DNA of 64,000 nt from Trebonia sp963795335 (lineage in GTDB: Bacteria; Actinomycetota; Actinomycetes; Streptosporangiales; Streptosporangiaceae): the NCBI GenBank assembly GCA_963795335.1, contig CAWCHI010000007.1, positions 186,001 through 250,000 on the forward strand. Direction: 5' to 3'. Positions 17,559 to 26,957 of this stretch are shown in pieces. The notes below the pieces were generated by a model. The model saw nothing but the letters and a program-made list of their open reading frames with translations, had not been told where the DNA came from and did not search any database. Positions within the stretch are counted from its first letter, which is position 1. The number at the start of each line of letters is the position of its first letter. Both the position numbers and the translations under genes were made by a program.

Positions 17559-18226
17559 ATGTCCGCGCTTTTGCGCCGGTTGCAGTCCCCGCACAACAGC
17601 TGCAGGTTCTCGACGCTCGAGGCACCCCCGCGTGCAACCGGAATGATGTGGTCGTACTGAAGGTCAAAGGTGCTGCCGCATTCGGTGCATTCTCCCCCGT
17701 CGCGTTCGAATACCACTCGCCGAACCTCCCGTGGGATGGGCTCACGGCGGCCTCGCGGGCGCGATGCCCTGCCTTCGTCGATATTGAGCAGCATGTGAGC
17801 ACGATCAAGCTTCTGCTCGGCCCGGCGTTGGCGGTCCCTAATGAGCGCCAGCACATCCCTGCCCGTATAGGAACCAGACTCCCAGTAGAAGGCATCCTGA
17901 AACCACCACCACGCCCGGGGCCCGGACTCGACGATGCGAACCGGCTCTGATCGCTGCGCAGCGTACAGCTCGTTCTGCCGTCGGAGGTCAATCCGAGTGG
18001 GCGGATAACACGTCCCCACAAACCAACAGCGGCGCCGGAAGAGGAAGCCACGGTCAAAAATGAATCCTGCGTTCCCGTCCTGACGTAGCTGGACACTCGT
18101 AGTCGACATCGAGCGGCGAGCAAACGGGGGCGTGGCAGGCGTCCGGGTCATCAAGAGGGACAGGACCGCGACGGCGAGGAAGGCGAGGCAGGCAACGCCG
18201 ACGACGTCTCCCAAGAGCGCATCCAT
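17555..18226 (-). CDS. HNH endonuclease with N-terminal membrane anchor
   Basis: After the ATG at 18226 comes a membrane segment (VVGVACLAFLAVAVLSLLMT). The C-terminal ~60 residues are a McrA-like HNH nuclease: PREVRRVVFERDGGECTECG, YDHIIPVARGGASSVENLQ and LLCGDCNRRKSADI, with two C-x2-C zinc pairs and the catalytic D-H. The middle contains SYTGRDVLALIRDRQRRAEQ. A membrane-tethered HNH protein is a little unusual, and a role at the membrane (incoming DNA or cell-surface stress) is only a guess. The first upstream ATG/GTG at 18277 would add 17 residues without improving the membrane segment. Confidence 0.8.
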   Translation of the reverse strand: MDALLGDVVGVACLAFLAVAVLSLLMTRTPATPPFARRSMSTTSVQLRQDGNAGFIFDRGFLFRRRCWFVGTCYPPTRIDLRRQNELYAAQRSEPVRIVESGPRAWWWFQDAFYWESGSYTGRDVLALIRDRQRRAEQKLDRAHMLLNIDEGRASRPRGRREPIPREVRRVVFERDGGECTECGSTFDLQYDHIIPVARGGASSVENLQLLCGDCNRRKSADI

Positions 18227-18477
18227 GACGGTGGACCACCTCCACTCCCAAGTAAATCGTAACCGAAAAATGACCAATTGTAATCGGAGCAGTCTCGGCT
18301 CGAGGGGATGGCATCTCGTTCCGCCTGCACGGTGGGTGCGCGTAACCGTAGCCAGGGGGGCCCAAAATTAGCCGATGACCAGAACGGTTACCAAAACGGG
18401 TCATATTGTCAACTGACTCTGGGGGGAGTCTGCCTGCCTGCCGGAGCGTAAAGCGCTATCGGCAAGGAGTACCACCT

Positions 18478-20511
18478 GTGCGTAGACCTGATGCCCACCC
18501 CAGCGCCGGGGCATGGGCACTTCCCGGCTACACCGAGGAGCGCGAGCTCGGCCGCGGGGACTCGGGGCGCGTCGTCGCGGCGGTGGAGCAGGCGACCGGC
18601 CGCCGGGTCGCGATCAAGTACCTCAGCCCCGCGCTGGCGGGCGATGACGTCTTCATGGCCCGCTTTCGGGACGAGGCGCAGCAGCTGACCCGGGTCGACG
18701 TCCCGTCCGTGGTCCGCGTCTACGACTTCGCCGAGCAGCCGGGCGCGGGCGCCGCGGTGGTCATGGAGCTGGTCAGCGGGATCACCCTGGCCGCGCTGAT
18801 CGAGCGCCAGGGACCGCTTCCGCGTGAGGCCGCACTGACCGTGCTCAAGGGGATGCTGCAGGGGCTGGCCGCGGTGCACCGGCTCGGCTTCGGTCACGGC
18901 GACGTCAAACCGGCGAACGTGCTGGTCGACGAGGCCGGGCAGGTCAAGCTGACCGACTTCGGGATCGCGCCGCCGGCCGCGGAAGGGTTCCCGCCCGCCG
19001 GGACTCCGCGCTACCTGGCCCCGGAAGTATGGCGGGGTGAGCCTGCCACCTCGGCGACCGACGTCTACGCCGCGACCGCGGTGTTTTACGAGTGCCTGGC
19101 CGGCCGTCCGGCGTTCGACGGGGACCCGAGCCAGCTACGGGAGCAGCATGCGAGCGGATCCGTCTCGCTGGACGGGATCGACGAGCCGCTGCAGGGGCTG
19201 ATCGCCGAGGGCATGGCCCCCGACCGGGCCCACCGGCCGCACGGCGCGAACGCGTTTGTCTCGGCGCTGGCGGCGGTGGCACCGGCCGCCTACGGCGCCG
19301 ACTGGGAAGAGCGGGGCCGGGGTCAGCTCGCCGCGGCGGTCCCGCCCGCGGCGGCCCGCGGTCGCCGCGCTGCCCCGGCGGGCAAGTCATCTGCCCCGGC
19401 GGGCGGGTCACCGGCGGCGTCCAGCGGCACCCGGCGCCCGGGCCGGCGCCGGCTCCTCGCCGGGGTGGTGGCCGGCGCCATCGTGATCGCCGGTATCGCG
19501 GCCGCGGTTACCCTCTCCGGCTCGCACCAGCAGGCCCCGCTCAGCGATTCGCCGTCACCGTCACGTGCGGCCGCGGGACCGGCATCACCGGCGGGAACGG
19601 CCGCGCTCTCCGCGACCGCTGCGGTGAGCCCGGTCAGCCAGGCACTGACCTCCTGCTCGGCCGGTGTGGAGGTGTTCGTGTTCACCGGAACGATCACCGA
19701 CAGCAGAGCCGGGCGGGTCTCCTACCACTGGCAGCTGCCGTCCGGCCGCCGTCCGGCCAGGACACTGAGCTTCGCCAAGGCCGGCACCAAGACGGTCCGC
19801 ACTTCCTACCGGCCCGATGGCGGCACCGGGTCCGGGTCGGGCACGCTGGTCGTCACCAGTCCCGGGACGGTGTCCTCCAACGCCGCCACGTTCACCCTGG
19901 CCTGCGGCCAGCAGCTGACCGTGGCCAGCAGCGCCCCGCGCAGCGCGCAGGTCGGCACGGGCTACGCGGGCACGGTGAACGTGTCTGGTGGCAGCGGCGG
20001 CTACACCTGGGAGGTAACCGGGCTGCCGCCCGGGCTGACCGCCAGCCCCGCCGGCCTCTCCCTCTTCGTCAGCGGATCGCCGCAGACGGCGGGTACCTTC
20101 ACCGCCCAGGTGACGGTGCTCGACTCCGCCAGCCCGCAAGACGCCGGAAGCGCCCGCCTCACCCTGACCGTGAAGGAGGCGCCGCTGCAGGTCAGCGGCG
20201 GCCTCGGCACCGCGACGCGTGGCCAGGCCTACGCCGCCTCACTCTCGACCAGCGGCGGCAACGGCAGCGTCAAGTGGGGCCAGGTGACCGGGCTGCCGCG
20301 CGGGATCACGGCCACCCCGCGCGGCGACACCCTCGTCGTCGCGGGCACGCCCACGGTGACCGGGGACTTCCCGGTCACGGTCAGCGTCAGCGACACCGAG
20401 TCGCCCGCGCAGAGCGACACGGGACACCTGATCCTGGTCGTCGACGCCCCGGCGCCGCCGCCTCCGCCCTCCCCCGCCCCGAAACCGTCGGTCAAGCCCA
20501 GCTCACCCTAG
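18478..20511 (+). CDS. membrane serine/threonine protein kinase with extracytoplasmic Ig-like repeats
   Basis: AAGGAG sits 8 nt before the GTG at 18478. The kinase domain (about residues 15-280) has the glycine loop LGRGDSGRVV, ATP lysine AIKYL, catalytic loop GHGDVKPANVLVDE and DFG (LTDFGIAP). The usual HRD is HGD, so this is a non-RD kinase although Asp and Lys are kept. A basic, Pro/Ala-rich linker and one membrane helix (LLAGVVAGAIVIAGIAAAVT) follow. Outside the cell are a PKD-like stretch (VFVFTGTITDSRAGRVSYHW) and two 'putative Ig' repeats (TGLPPGLTASPAG and TGLPRGITATPRGDTL), then a Pro-rich end. It has a paralogue at 59113-61086 with a matching beginning (PGYTEER-LG-G-SGRVVAAV). The ligand and substrates are unknown. 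Confidence 0.92.
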   Translation: MRRPDAHPSAGAWALPGYTEERELGRGDSGRVVAAVEQATGRRVAIKYLSPALAGDDVFMARFRDEAQQLTRVDVPSVVRVYDFAEQPGAGAAVVMELVSGITLAALIERQGPLPREAALTVLKGMLQGLAAVHRLGFGHGDVKPANVLVDEAGQVKLTDFGIAPPAAEGFPPAGTPRYLAPEVWRGEPATSATDVYAATAVFYECLAGRPAFDGDPSQLREQHASGSVSLDGIDEPLQGLIAEGMAPDRAHRPHGANAFVSALAAVAPAAYGADWEERGRGQLAAAVPPAAARGRRAAPAGKSSAPAGGSPAASSGTRRPGRRRLLAGVVAGAIVIAGIAAAVTLSGSHQQAPLSDSPSPSRAAAGPASPAGTAALSATAAVSPVSQALTSCSAGVEVFVFTGTITDSRAGRVSYHWQLPSGRRPARTLSFAKAGTKTVRTSYRPDGGTGSGSGTLVVTSPGTVSSNAATFTLACGQQLTVASSAPRSAQVGTGYAGTVNVSGGSGGYTWEVTGLPPGLTASPAGLSLFVSGSPQTAGTFTAQVTVLDSASPQDAGSARLTLTVKEAPLQVSGGLGTATRGQAYAASLSTSGGNGSVKWGQVTGLPRGITATPRGDTLVVAGTPTVTGDFPVTVSVSDTESPAQSDTGHLILVVDAPAPPPPPSPAPKPSVKPSSP

Positions 20512-20648
20512 AGGCTTATCCCAGGTGGAAGCGCGGGGCTGGGCTTCCAGCGTGGTTCTCGTGTCTAGCGGCCCGTGCGCAGGCAGGTGACTGCGGCAGG
20601 CTAGCCTCGATAAGGCACGCCGAGCTGCCCTGTGAGTGAAGGAGAAAA

Positions 20649-21071
20649 ATGCCGGATTTCAATGAGGGTGTCATCGCGGAGTTCCGCGCTAACCAAGGCA
20701 CCGTGGGCGGCCTCTTCGAGGGCGCTCCGATGGTGCTGGTGCACCAGGTCGGGCGCCGCAGCGGGAAGGAGCACATCACCCCGCTGGTCTACTTGCCCGG
20801 TGACGACGGCTCGGTCTACATCTTCGCTTCCAAGGGCGGCGCGCCCGACCACCCCGAGTGGTACCACAACCTGGTCGCGGCGGGGCAGGCCACCATTGAG
20901 GTAGGGACCAGCTCCTACCCGGTCAGCGTGACCGAGCTGACCGGCAGCGAGCGTGATCGCGTCTATGCCGAGCAGGCTGGCCGCATGCCTAACTTCGCGG
21001 AGTACGCCCGCAAGACCGAGGGTGTCCGCACCATCCCGGTTCTGAAACTGACACGCCGCCAGCCCGCCTGA
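20649..21071 (+). CDS. nitroreductase family deazaflavin-dependent oxidoreductase (Ddn-like)
   Basis: The 140-residue protein has the Ddn split-barrel pattern: an N-terminal helix (IAEFRANQGTVGGLFEGAPM), LVHQVGRRSGKEHITPLVYL, YIFASKGGAPDHPEWYHNLV and the C-terminal EYARKTEGVRTIPVLKL. The KGG-x-P-x-H-P-x-W-Y-H-N motif is the family hallmark and contacts F420. These enzymes use reduced F420 to reduce quinones or nitro compounds, which implies that the organism makes F420. AAGGAG lies 8 nt before the ATG, and a good terminator follows, so it is probably transcribed alone. Confidence 0.93.
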   Translation: MPDFNEGVIAEFRANQGTVGGLFEGAPMVLVHQVGRRSGKEHITPLVYLPGDDGSVYIFASKGGAPDHPEWYHNLVAAGQATIEVGTSSYPVSVTELTGSERDRVYAEQAGRMPNFAEYARKTEGVRTIPVLKLTRRQPA

Positions 21072-21081
21072 GCTGCACCGT

Positions 21082-21110
21082 GCCCGGCACCGAGGCGCCG
21101 GGCTTCTTTT
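21082..21110 (+). terminator. rho-independent terminator
   Basis: GCCCGGC and GCCGGGC form a 7-bp GC stem with an 8-nt loop, followed directly by TTCTTTT, ten bases after the reductase stop. Confidence 0.85.
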
Positions 21111-21361
21111 CCACCACGGCCCGTAGAACCGGCCCGTAGAGCCGGCACCGGAATCCTCCGCAATGACCGGCCAGCATCCGGCTCAGCCGGGCAAGCGCGA
21201 AGGCGGCCTCGGCATGGGTGGGGCGCTGTCAAGCGTGTCTTTGCCTGTGCTCCGGAGCTTGTTCGCGGGAGCAGCGCCCAGCTATTTTTTTGTCAGGCCG
21301 CCGATCGCATGGTGTCGCCTGAGGCCGTTGCGCGGGGCGTATTCAAGGGGGGAACGTTCTG

Positions 21362-22030
21362 ATGGACAAGGACCTGGCCGGTCAGGTTGTTGAAATTGCC
21401 CGGCGTGTGGTTGCCAGCGGGGCCATCTCGGCGAACGGACACGGCAACGTCAGCATCCGGGTGCCCGGGGCCGAGGAGATGTACTTCACCGCAGGCCCTT
21501 CCCTGCGCGAACATCCGGTCTCCGCAGTCGTGCGGGTGGGACTGGACGGGACGCTCCTCGAAGGTGACCTGCCGCCGATCCAGGGCGCCGTGGTCGCCAT
21601 GCACACAGCCATGTACGCCGACCACCCAGACGTCGGCTGTGTGCTGCACACCCATTCGCCGTACGCCACCGCCTATGCGGTGGCCCGCCGTCCCATCGGC
21701 TGCTGGGTAGAAGCCCTGGCCATGTTCGGGCTGGCACCAGGCGTGCCGGTAGCCGGATACGGGCCACGCGGGTCCGAGGAGGCCATCGCCAACATCCGGG
21801 CCGCTGTCACCCCCGGAGTGCCGGCGGTGCTGCTGGCCAATCACGGCGTCCTGGTGTTCCACCGGACCCCGGAGCTTGCGATCCTGGTCGGCGGGGTCGT
21901 CGAGGAGGCGGCCCAGGCGGGCATCAACGCGGGCGGCCTGGGCGGCCCGGCGGAAATCCCCGCGGACCTGCGCGCCGCGGCCCTCCAGCGCGCCATGGCC
22001 TTTGACAGCCAGGGAACCGTACGCGCCTGA
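21362..22030 (+). CDS. class II aldolase/adducin family protein
   Basis: The 222-residue protein reads SGAISANGHGNVSIRVPGAE at the phosphate-binding end, then GCVLHTHSPYATAYAVARRP, which supplies two zinc-binding histidines, and VPAVLLANHGVLVFHRTPEL, which supplies the third. The proton-donor Glu region is VVAMHTAMYADHPDV. Members include L-fuculose-phosphate aldolase, ribulose-phosphate epimerases and decarboxylases; the sequence does not decide among them. AAGGGGGG lies before the ATG, and the 290 nt upstream holds the terminator of the previous gene and no other gene. Confidence 0.88.
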   Translation: MDKDLAGQVVEIARRVVASGAISANGHGNVSIRVPGAEEMYFTAGPSLREHPVSAVVRVGLDGTLLEGDLPPIQGAVVAMHTAMYADHPDVGCVLHTHSPYATAYAVARRPIGCWVEALAMFGLAPGVPVAGYGPRGSEEAIANIRAAVTPGVPAVLLANHGVLVFHRTPELAILVGGVVEEAAQAGINAGGLGGPAEIPADLRAAALQRAMAFDSQGTVRA

Positions 22031-22115
22031 CCGATCAATCGAGTGCCGTACCGTCCAGATCGGCGGATCCGGTGCTGCGGTTCCGCTCAGTCCGGTTGCG
22101 CTCTATCTGGGGCGG

Positions 22116-22904
22116 TCAGATGGTGAACGTCAGGTTGCGCGCGGCGCGGTCGCCCAGCTGGGCGTTCCCGGTCCAGCTCACGAGGCCGGCGTCGATCTGC
22201 CGCTGCGGGTCGATCCGGCCCGCGGCCAGCTGGATGAAGGTCACCGTGTCCGTGGTCAGTTCCACGTCCGGGTGCTCGACGTGGTCTACCGCCCTGGCCC
22301 GTCCGTCGACGACGACCGCCAGGTCGCGGCGGACCGGCCCGGTGAGGTGGAACACGATGCTGGCTCCGTCCGGCAATCCGATTTTCTTGCCGACGATGTA
22401 GCCGATGGACCCCTCCACCTGGCCCAGGGCGATCTCCGCGCGCGGCCCGGCGTCGTCGGACGGCCAGCCGAGCGGCGTGCTGATGTCACGCTCGTGCACC
22501 CAGAAATCAAAGATCCGGATCTCCAGGAAACCCCCGTAGCTGCGCGGCCCGATCGGTGTCCAGGACTGCCTCGCCAGGTCGGCCTCGGTCAGCCCGGCCA
22601 GGTCAGCCCGGCGGCCGGCGAAGATCTCACCGATGCGCGCCGCGAACGCCGCGTCGTCCAGCGCGGCCATCTCGTCGTGGTACGGGCCGATCCGGTCCAG
22701 CGGCGGCAGGTCGCCCGCCGACTCGGGCAGCCAGCCGGTCATCACGCGTTCCATCATCCCGAGATGGGCGATCACGCCCCGCATGTCCCAGTCCGGGCAC
22801 AGCGACTGCGCGCGCCACTGGGCGGCGTCCATCCGCCCGGCCAGCGCCTCGATCGCGTCATAGCACTGCTCAAGTGAGGCCCGGATAGTGGCCAGTCCGG
22901 TCAC
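22116..22904 (-). CDS. maleylpyruvate isomerase family mycothiol-dependent enzyme (MDMPI/DinB fold)
   Basis: The GTG at 22904 gives VTGLATIRASLEQCYDAIEA. The N-terminal DinB-type bundle holds the metal ligands: AHLGMMERVMTGWL and, further on, RIFDFWVHERDISTPLGWPS, where D-x-W-x-H-x-R-D is the family signature. The C-terminal ~90 residues (SIVFHLTGPVRRDLAVVVDG and DTVTFIQLAAGRIDP) form the SCP2-like MDMPI C domain. Such proteins act on thiol adducts with mycothiol. The start codon overlaps the stop of the upstream DsbA-type gene (GTGA), so the two are translationally coupled and may share a mycothiol-dependent reaction. Confidence 0.88.
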   Translation of the reverse strand: MTGLATIRASLEQCYDAIEALAGRMDAAQWRAQSLCPDWDMRGVIAHLGMMERVMTGWLPESAGDLPPLDRIGPYHDEMAALDDAAFAARIGEIFAGRRADLAGLTEADLARQSWTPIGPRSYGGFLEIRIFDFWVHERDISTPLGWPSDDAGPRAEIALGQVEGSIGYIVGKKIGLPDGASIVFHLTGPVRRDLAVVVDGRARAVDHVEHPDVELTTDTVTFIQLAAGRIDPQRQIDAGLVSWTGNAQLGDRAARNLTFTI

Positions 22905-23592
22905 GGTGTCTCCTTCTGGATGGTGATCCAGTCGCGTGCCTCAAGGTAAGGCCGGAAGGTCTCCGCGATCGCGGCCAGGTCCTGCTGGCTCTTCGGCCGC
23001 TGTACCTCGTACAACTGCGGGAACTCCAGCCAGCCAGTGACCAGCTGCCACAGTCGCACCGCGGCCGGGCCTGCCGCGGCTCGATCAGCACCGGGCCGAA
23101 CAGCGCCTGAGCGCCGTCGAAGACCAGCGTCGGGACGCCCCAGCCGCCCAGGCGGGTGAGCCGGTCGTGATCGGCCCGCACCTCCTCGGTCGTGCTCGGG
23201 TCGCCGATGGCCTGGCCGGCCAGAGCGGGATCGAGGTCAAGCTGCCGCAGCAGTTCCTCCGCTACCTCCCGCCGGTGCGGCTTGCGGCCTTCGACGTGCA
23301 GCGCGGTCCCGGCCGCGAGGTACCAGCGGTCCAGCAGGCCAGGGTCGGCCCGCCGCAGCAGCGCGCCGATCCGCATCATCGACCACCCGTAGGACCAGTC
23401 CCGCTCCCAGGGGTGCTTCTTGCCCGCGGCCCGGTTGACCTCCTCCAGGCTGAAGAAGCGCCAGCGGACGTCAAGGCCGAGCTGCTCACGCACATCCCGG
23501 ATCCACAGCGAGGCCTGGTAGGCCCACGGGCACATGATGTCGAAGTGGAAATCGACGGTACCGACCGGATCGGCTGCTGGCTCAGGGGGCAT
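22901..23592 (-). CDS. DsbA-family mycothiol-dependent nitroreductase, Rv2466c-like, with one frameshift
   Basis: The thioredoxin fold starts VDFHFDIMCPWAYQASLWIR, where C-P-W-A is the active-site motif with a single catalytic cysteine as in many Rv2466c relatives. FFSLEEVNRAAGKKHPWERD and GGWGVPTLVFDGAQALFGPV follow, as in the family. At about 23080 one base is missing; in the next frame the text goes on as AAVRLWQLVTGWLEFPQLYE and RPYLEARDWITIQKETP with a TGA that overlaps the MDMPI start. The full product would be about 230 residues, the normal length. Rv2466c reduces nitro drugs with mycothiol; the natural substrate is unknown. Whether the shift is real needs read-level evidence. Confidence 0.8.
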
Positions 23593-23656
23593 GTGGCTAG
23601 CGCTATCACGGCCCCACCCGAATGTCCACGCGCGACCCTGGGCGCCGAGCTTCGCC

Positions 23657-24871
23657 TCACGACATTACTGGCTTCAGGAATGATTCCATCAGTGAGGTGT
23701 AGCGGGACCGGTCGGTGTTCCACGACTCCAGGTGGCCTGCGCCTGGGAATCGCTCGAAGGTGACGAGCGAGGGCCTGAGCTCGCTCAACCGGATGCTGAT
23801 CGAGATCGGCACCCGGGGGTCGTCCTCGCCGTGGGTGACTAGCGCAGGGACCTTGAGCCAGGTCGTGTCGTCGAGGTAGCTCGTGGCGGCCCAGTCGACG
23901 CCGAAGCGCGCGCTGGCGAGCTGCTTGGCCGCCCATGTCAGCGGGGCCGGGAGACGTCCGATGACCGGAAGGGGATGCTGGTCGACCTGGTGGCCGACGG
24001 CCGCGTGCAGGTCCAGCATCGGCGCGTCCAGCACGACCCGCGTGGCTACTGGGGCAAGCGGCGAGTGCTGCAGGAAAGCGGCGACCACGCCGCCGCCCAT
24101 GGACTGCCCGGCCAGCACGACGCGCTGGGCGCCCTGCGCAAGAGACCATCGCACGGCCGCCTCGAGGTCGGGCCACTCTGCCTGGCCGTAGCGGTGGTAC
24201 CCCGATGGATCACGAGCGGCGGCGAGGTCATTGCGGTAGGTGACCGCCAGGGCCGGGAAACCCATGCGGTGCACGATGTCGATCATGCGCAGCACGTCCT
24301 TCCGGGTGCCGTTCTGGCCATGCACGCCGATGACGAACGTGCTGCCCGGCCCGGGAAAATACCATGCGGGCAGTGACCCGAGCGGGCCCGGAACGACTAC
24401 ATCATGCACGGGAAGGCCCAGCGCCGCGGCCGGATCGCCGAGGAAGTACGAGGGATCCAGCGCGGCGAGCTGCCCTACCCCGGGAGCCGACCCGGATATC
24501 ACCGCCAGCGGGCGCGTGACCAGGCCGCCTGACACGGCTGACGCAGGGCCTAGCCGCCCGGTGCCGCCCTGCCAGGCGATAGCGCAAACTCCCGGCTTGA
24601 ACAGGGCCGGCTGGTGGCCGACGGCCCGCAACCAGGCCTTCCCGGGTTGCACGGCTGCGAACTGCACGTCGTCGAACGCGGGCATCGCCGGGCCAGGCGC
24701 GACCGCCAGGGCCTCCGAGCGGAGCTTTTCGGCGAGGTACCACGCACTGCCCAGGAAGGACGCAGCCACGAGGCCTGTCACCGCGGCAATCGCGGACCAC
24801 GCCAGCCGCCGCCCGTCCAGCAGCTTTCCCGCCGCCGAGGTGACAGGGTGAAGAACGGAGGGCTGGCTCAC
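23657..24871 (-). CDS. membrane-anchored alpha/beta hydrolase
   Basis: The GTG at 24871 overlaps the stop of the MFS gene (GTGA). After ~20 residues there is one membrane segment (AWSAIAAVTGLVAASFLGSA), so the ~350-residue hydrolase domain faces outside the cytoplasm. It contains VIGVHGQNGTRKDVLRMIDI (oxyanion region), the nucleophile elbow VVLAGQSMGGGVVAAFL, the acid in THGEDDPRVP and the histidine in FPGAGHLESWNTD. The catalytic triad is complete. It resembles YqkD/BAAT-type serine hydrolases; the substrate is unknown. Coupling to an exporter-type transporter suggests that both deal with the same compound. Confidence 0.87.
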   Translation of the reverse strand: MSQPSVLHPVTSAAGKLLDGRRLAWSAIAAVTGLVAASFLGSAWYLAEKLRSEALAVAPGPAMPAFDDVQFAAVQPGKAWLRAVGHQPALFKPGVCAIAWQGGTGRLGPASAVSGGLVTRPLAVISGSAPGVGQLAALDPSYFLGDPAAALGLPVHDVVVPGPLGSLPAWYFPGPGSTFVIGVHGQNGTRKDVLRMIDIVHRMGFPALAVTYRNDLAAARDPSGYHRYGQAEWPDLEAAVRWSLAQGAQRVVLAGQSMGGGVVAAFLQHSPLAPVATRVVLDAPMLDLHAAVGHQVDQHPLPVIGRLPAPLTWAAKQLASARFGVDWAATSYLDDTTWLKVPALVTHGEDDPRVPISISIRLSELRPSLVTFERFPGAGHLESWNTDRSRYTSLMESFLKPVMS

Positions 24872-26127
24872 CGGCAGGGCCACAGGTCCTCCGGCTCCCG
24901 CCCGCGGGTCTCCGGCAGCAGCCAGAACAGTGCCATGATCAGTGCGGCTGGGAGGAAGGTGACCAGTCCGGCTACCGCGAACGAGTAGCCGGCGCCGACT
25001 ACCGCGCCGAAGGCGACCAGGCCAGCGACGGCGCCCAGCACGCCCGCGGCCAGGAACCAGCCCGCCGCTGAGGCCCGGACCGTGGTGGGAAACAGCTCGT
25101 TGAGCAATGACCCGACCGCCGGGGCGGAGACCGAGGCGGCGAACACCTCGAGCACGTAACCGGCCACCAGCGCGTGAGCGGAACCTGAGTACGTCAAGAT
25201 TGCCAGCAACGCCACGGCCACAATGGCGAGGGCGCCGACCGGGCGCCGGCCGACACGGTCCGCCAGCCACCGCCCGGCCAGCAGGCCGGCCACCCCGGCG
25301 ACGCCGGCGCCCACCACCATGCCCGCCGTCACGATGCCCGGCTGGCGCAGGACGTTCTGCGCGAAGAGGAAGACGAAGCTGTTGGCCGGCCCGGTGATGA
25401 CCGACACCGCGAACCCGAGCGCCACGACTACCGCCAGGCGGCGCCGGAACGGCGCGGCCACGGCATCGAACACCGGAACGGGGGACTCCGGTCCGGCCGC
25501 GGCCACGGTGAACCGGTCCGGCTCGGAGATCCAGCGCCGGAGCAGCGGCAGCAGGGCCAGCGGGATCAGCGCCAGCGCGAACACCCCGCGGAACCCGAGC
25601 GCGCTCGCCGCCAGGCTGTGCACAATGGCGACCGCCCCGGCGCCAGCGCCGTATCCCGCAGCGACGAACGCGACCGCCTTGGCCCTGTCCGCCGATGCGG
25701 TCTGCTCCGCGGCGGTGACTTGCGCCAGCCCGTTCGTGGCGGCCAGTACGGGACGGCCGAGTGCGAAGATGGCCACGAACCACCAGTAGCTGGGGCTGGC
25801 CGCGGCCAGCGCGGTCAGGGCCAGCCCTGCGCCGACCGTGACGAGCAGCAGCTTCCGGCGGCCGAAGCGATCGGCCAGGCCAGTGACCGGGAGCGCACCC
25901 AGCGACGCCAGGCGCATGATGGCCAGCCCGATGCCCAAGGCGGTGCCAGACATCCCGACCTCGGCGGCAAGGGTCGTGCCGCTGCCCTTCTGGCCGAAGC
26001 CCGTGGCCACATTGCCGAGGGCCGCCACCACGCCAAACTGCCCGAACCCCGATGCGAAAGCAGCCAAAGCCACGCCGACGACGGCCCGGTCGTTCCAGCG
26101 GTGCAACCGCAACGGGACCCCCGCCAC
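24868..26127 (-). CDS. MFS transporter, sugar-porter-like
   Basis: About twelve hydrophobic segments are visible. The family signatures are GLADRFGRRKLLLVTVGAGL after helix 2 and RWLADRVGRRPVGALAIVAV after helix 8, and the C-terminus is LPETRGREPEDLW, a P-E-T-x-G-R ending typical of the sugar-porter/metabolite:H+ symporter group. The GTG at 26127 (VAGVPLRLHRWNDRAVVG) is chosen because GGCAGGG is 5 nt upstream and the first helix starts soon after; frames up to 26220 are open. The substrate cannot be told. Coupled to the hydrolase downstream. Confidence 0.87.
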   Translation of the reverse strand: MAGVPLRLHRWNDRAVVGVALAAFASGFGQFGVVAALGNVATGFGQKGSGTTLAAEVGMSGTALGIGLAIMRLASLGALPVTGLADRFGRRKLLLVTVGAGLALTALAAASPSYWWFVAIFALGRPVLAATNGLAQVTAAEQTASADRAKAVAFVAAGYGAGAGAVAIVHSLAASALGFRGVFALALIPLALLPLLRRWISEPDRFTVAAAGPESPVPVFDAVAAPFRRRLAVVVALGFAVSVITGPANSFVFLFAQNVLRQPGIVTAGMVVGAGVAGVAGLLAGRWLADRVGRRPVGALAIVAVALLAILTYSGSAHALVAGYVLEVFAASVSAPAVGSLLNELFPTTVRASAAGWFLAAGVLGAVAGLVAFGAVVGAGYSFAVAGLVTFLPAALIMALFWLLPETRGREPEDLWPCR

Positions 26128-26314
26128 AGCAACCCTGCCTGGATCAGTGCTCAATGCTGCCCGCCTTGTCCGTGACGCGCCCGCCGAGCACACAAGATGA
26201 CGCGAAACCCGCCCCGGCACTTCCTACGTCAGATCCTGCACGGCAAGACCGCCCACGGCAACTGGCCCGGCCAGATCCCGGCCAGGTGCCGCGCTTTCGT
26301 GGCAAGCTGCCCAG

Positions 26315-26890
26315 GTGACCGACTTCACCCCCAAGAACGTGGCCGGCCGCTATCCAGACCGGGCCAAGATGCGCCCGGGCGACGCCGCCGGGTACCGCGA
26401 GGCCTGGGACGTGCTGGAGCGGCTGTGGCAGCAGACGGTGGCCCGGGCCCGCCAGATGGACCCCGAACTCCTGCACCAGCGGGTCAACGGCGAGTGGTCG
26501 TTCACCGAGACGCTGCGCCACCTGGTCTTCGCCACCGACCTTCTGGTGAACCGCGCCATCCTGGGGCAGCCCTCGCCCTGGGATCCGCTGGACCTGCCGG
26601 CCGACGAATTCCCTGACCAGCCCGGCATCCCGCGCGACCGGGACGCCTGCCCGTCCCTGGACCAGGTGCTGGCCCTGCGCGCCGACCGGATGGCAACCGT
26701 CCGCGACGTGCTCGCCAGCCTCACCGACGAGCAGCTGGCGGGCATGACCCAGCCGGTCACCGGGCCCGGCCACCCCGAGCCGGAGAGCTTCCCGGTCTCC
26801 CGCTGCCTGCAGGCCATCCTCGACGAGGAATGGCAGCACCGCCTCTACGCCGAACGCGACCTCGACGCCCTGGAACGTCAGCCCGGCTGA
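26315..26890 (+). CDS. DinB family protein
   Basis: The 191-residue four-helix protein has the DinB metal histidines in WSFTETLRHLVFATDLLVNR and CLQAILDEEWQHRLYAERDL. It starts with GTG (VTDFTPKNVAGRYPD). This subgroup (DUF664/mycothiol-transferase type) probably binds zinc or nickel and acts in thiol chemistry, but no substrate is known. It is divergent from the MFS gene and stands alone. Confidence 0.85.
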   Translation: MTDFTPKNVAGRYPDRAKMRPGDAAGYREAWDVLERLWQQTVARARQMDPELLHQRVNGEWSFTETLRHLVFATDLLVNRAILGQPSPWDPLDLPADEFPDQPGIPRDRDACPSLDQVLALRADRMATVRDVLASLTDEQLAGMTQPVTGPGHPEPESFPVSRCLQAILDEEWQHRLYAERDLDALERQPG

Positions 26891-26957
26891 CCGGCCTGGA
26901 CCGGATGCGAACCGGCACGACCAGGCTGGGCCGCCCGCCCCAACCGGCCCGCCCGGG

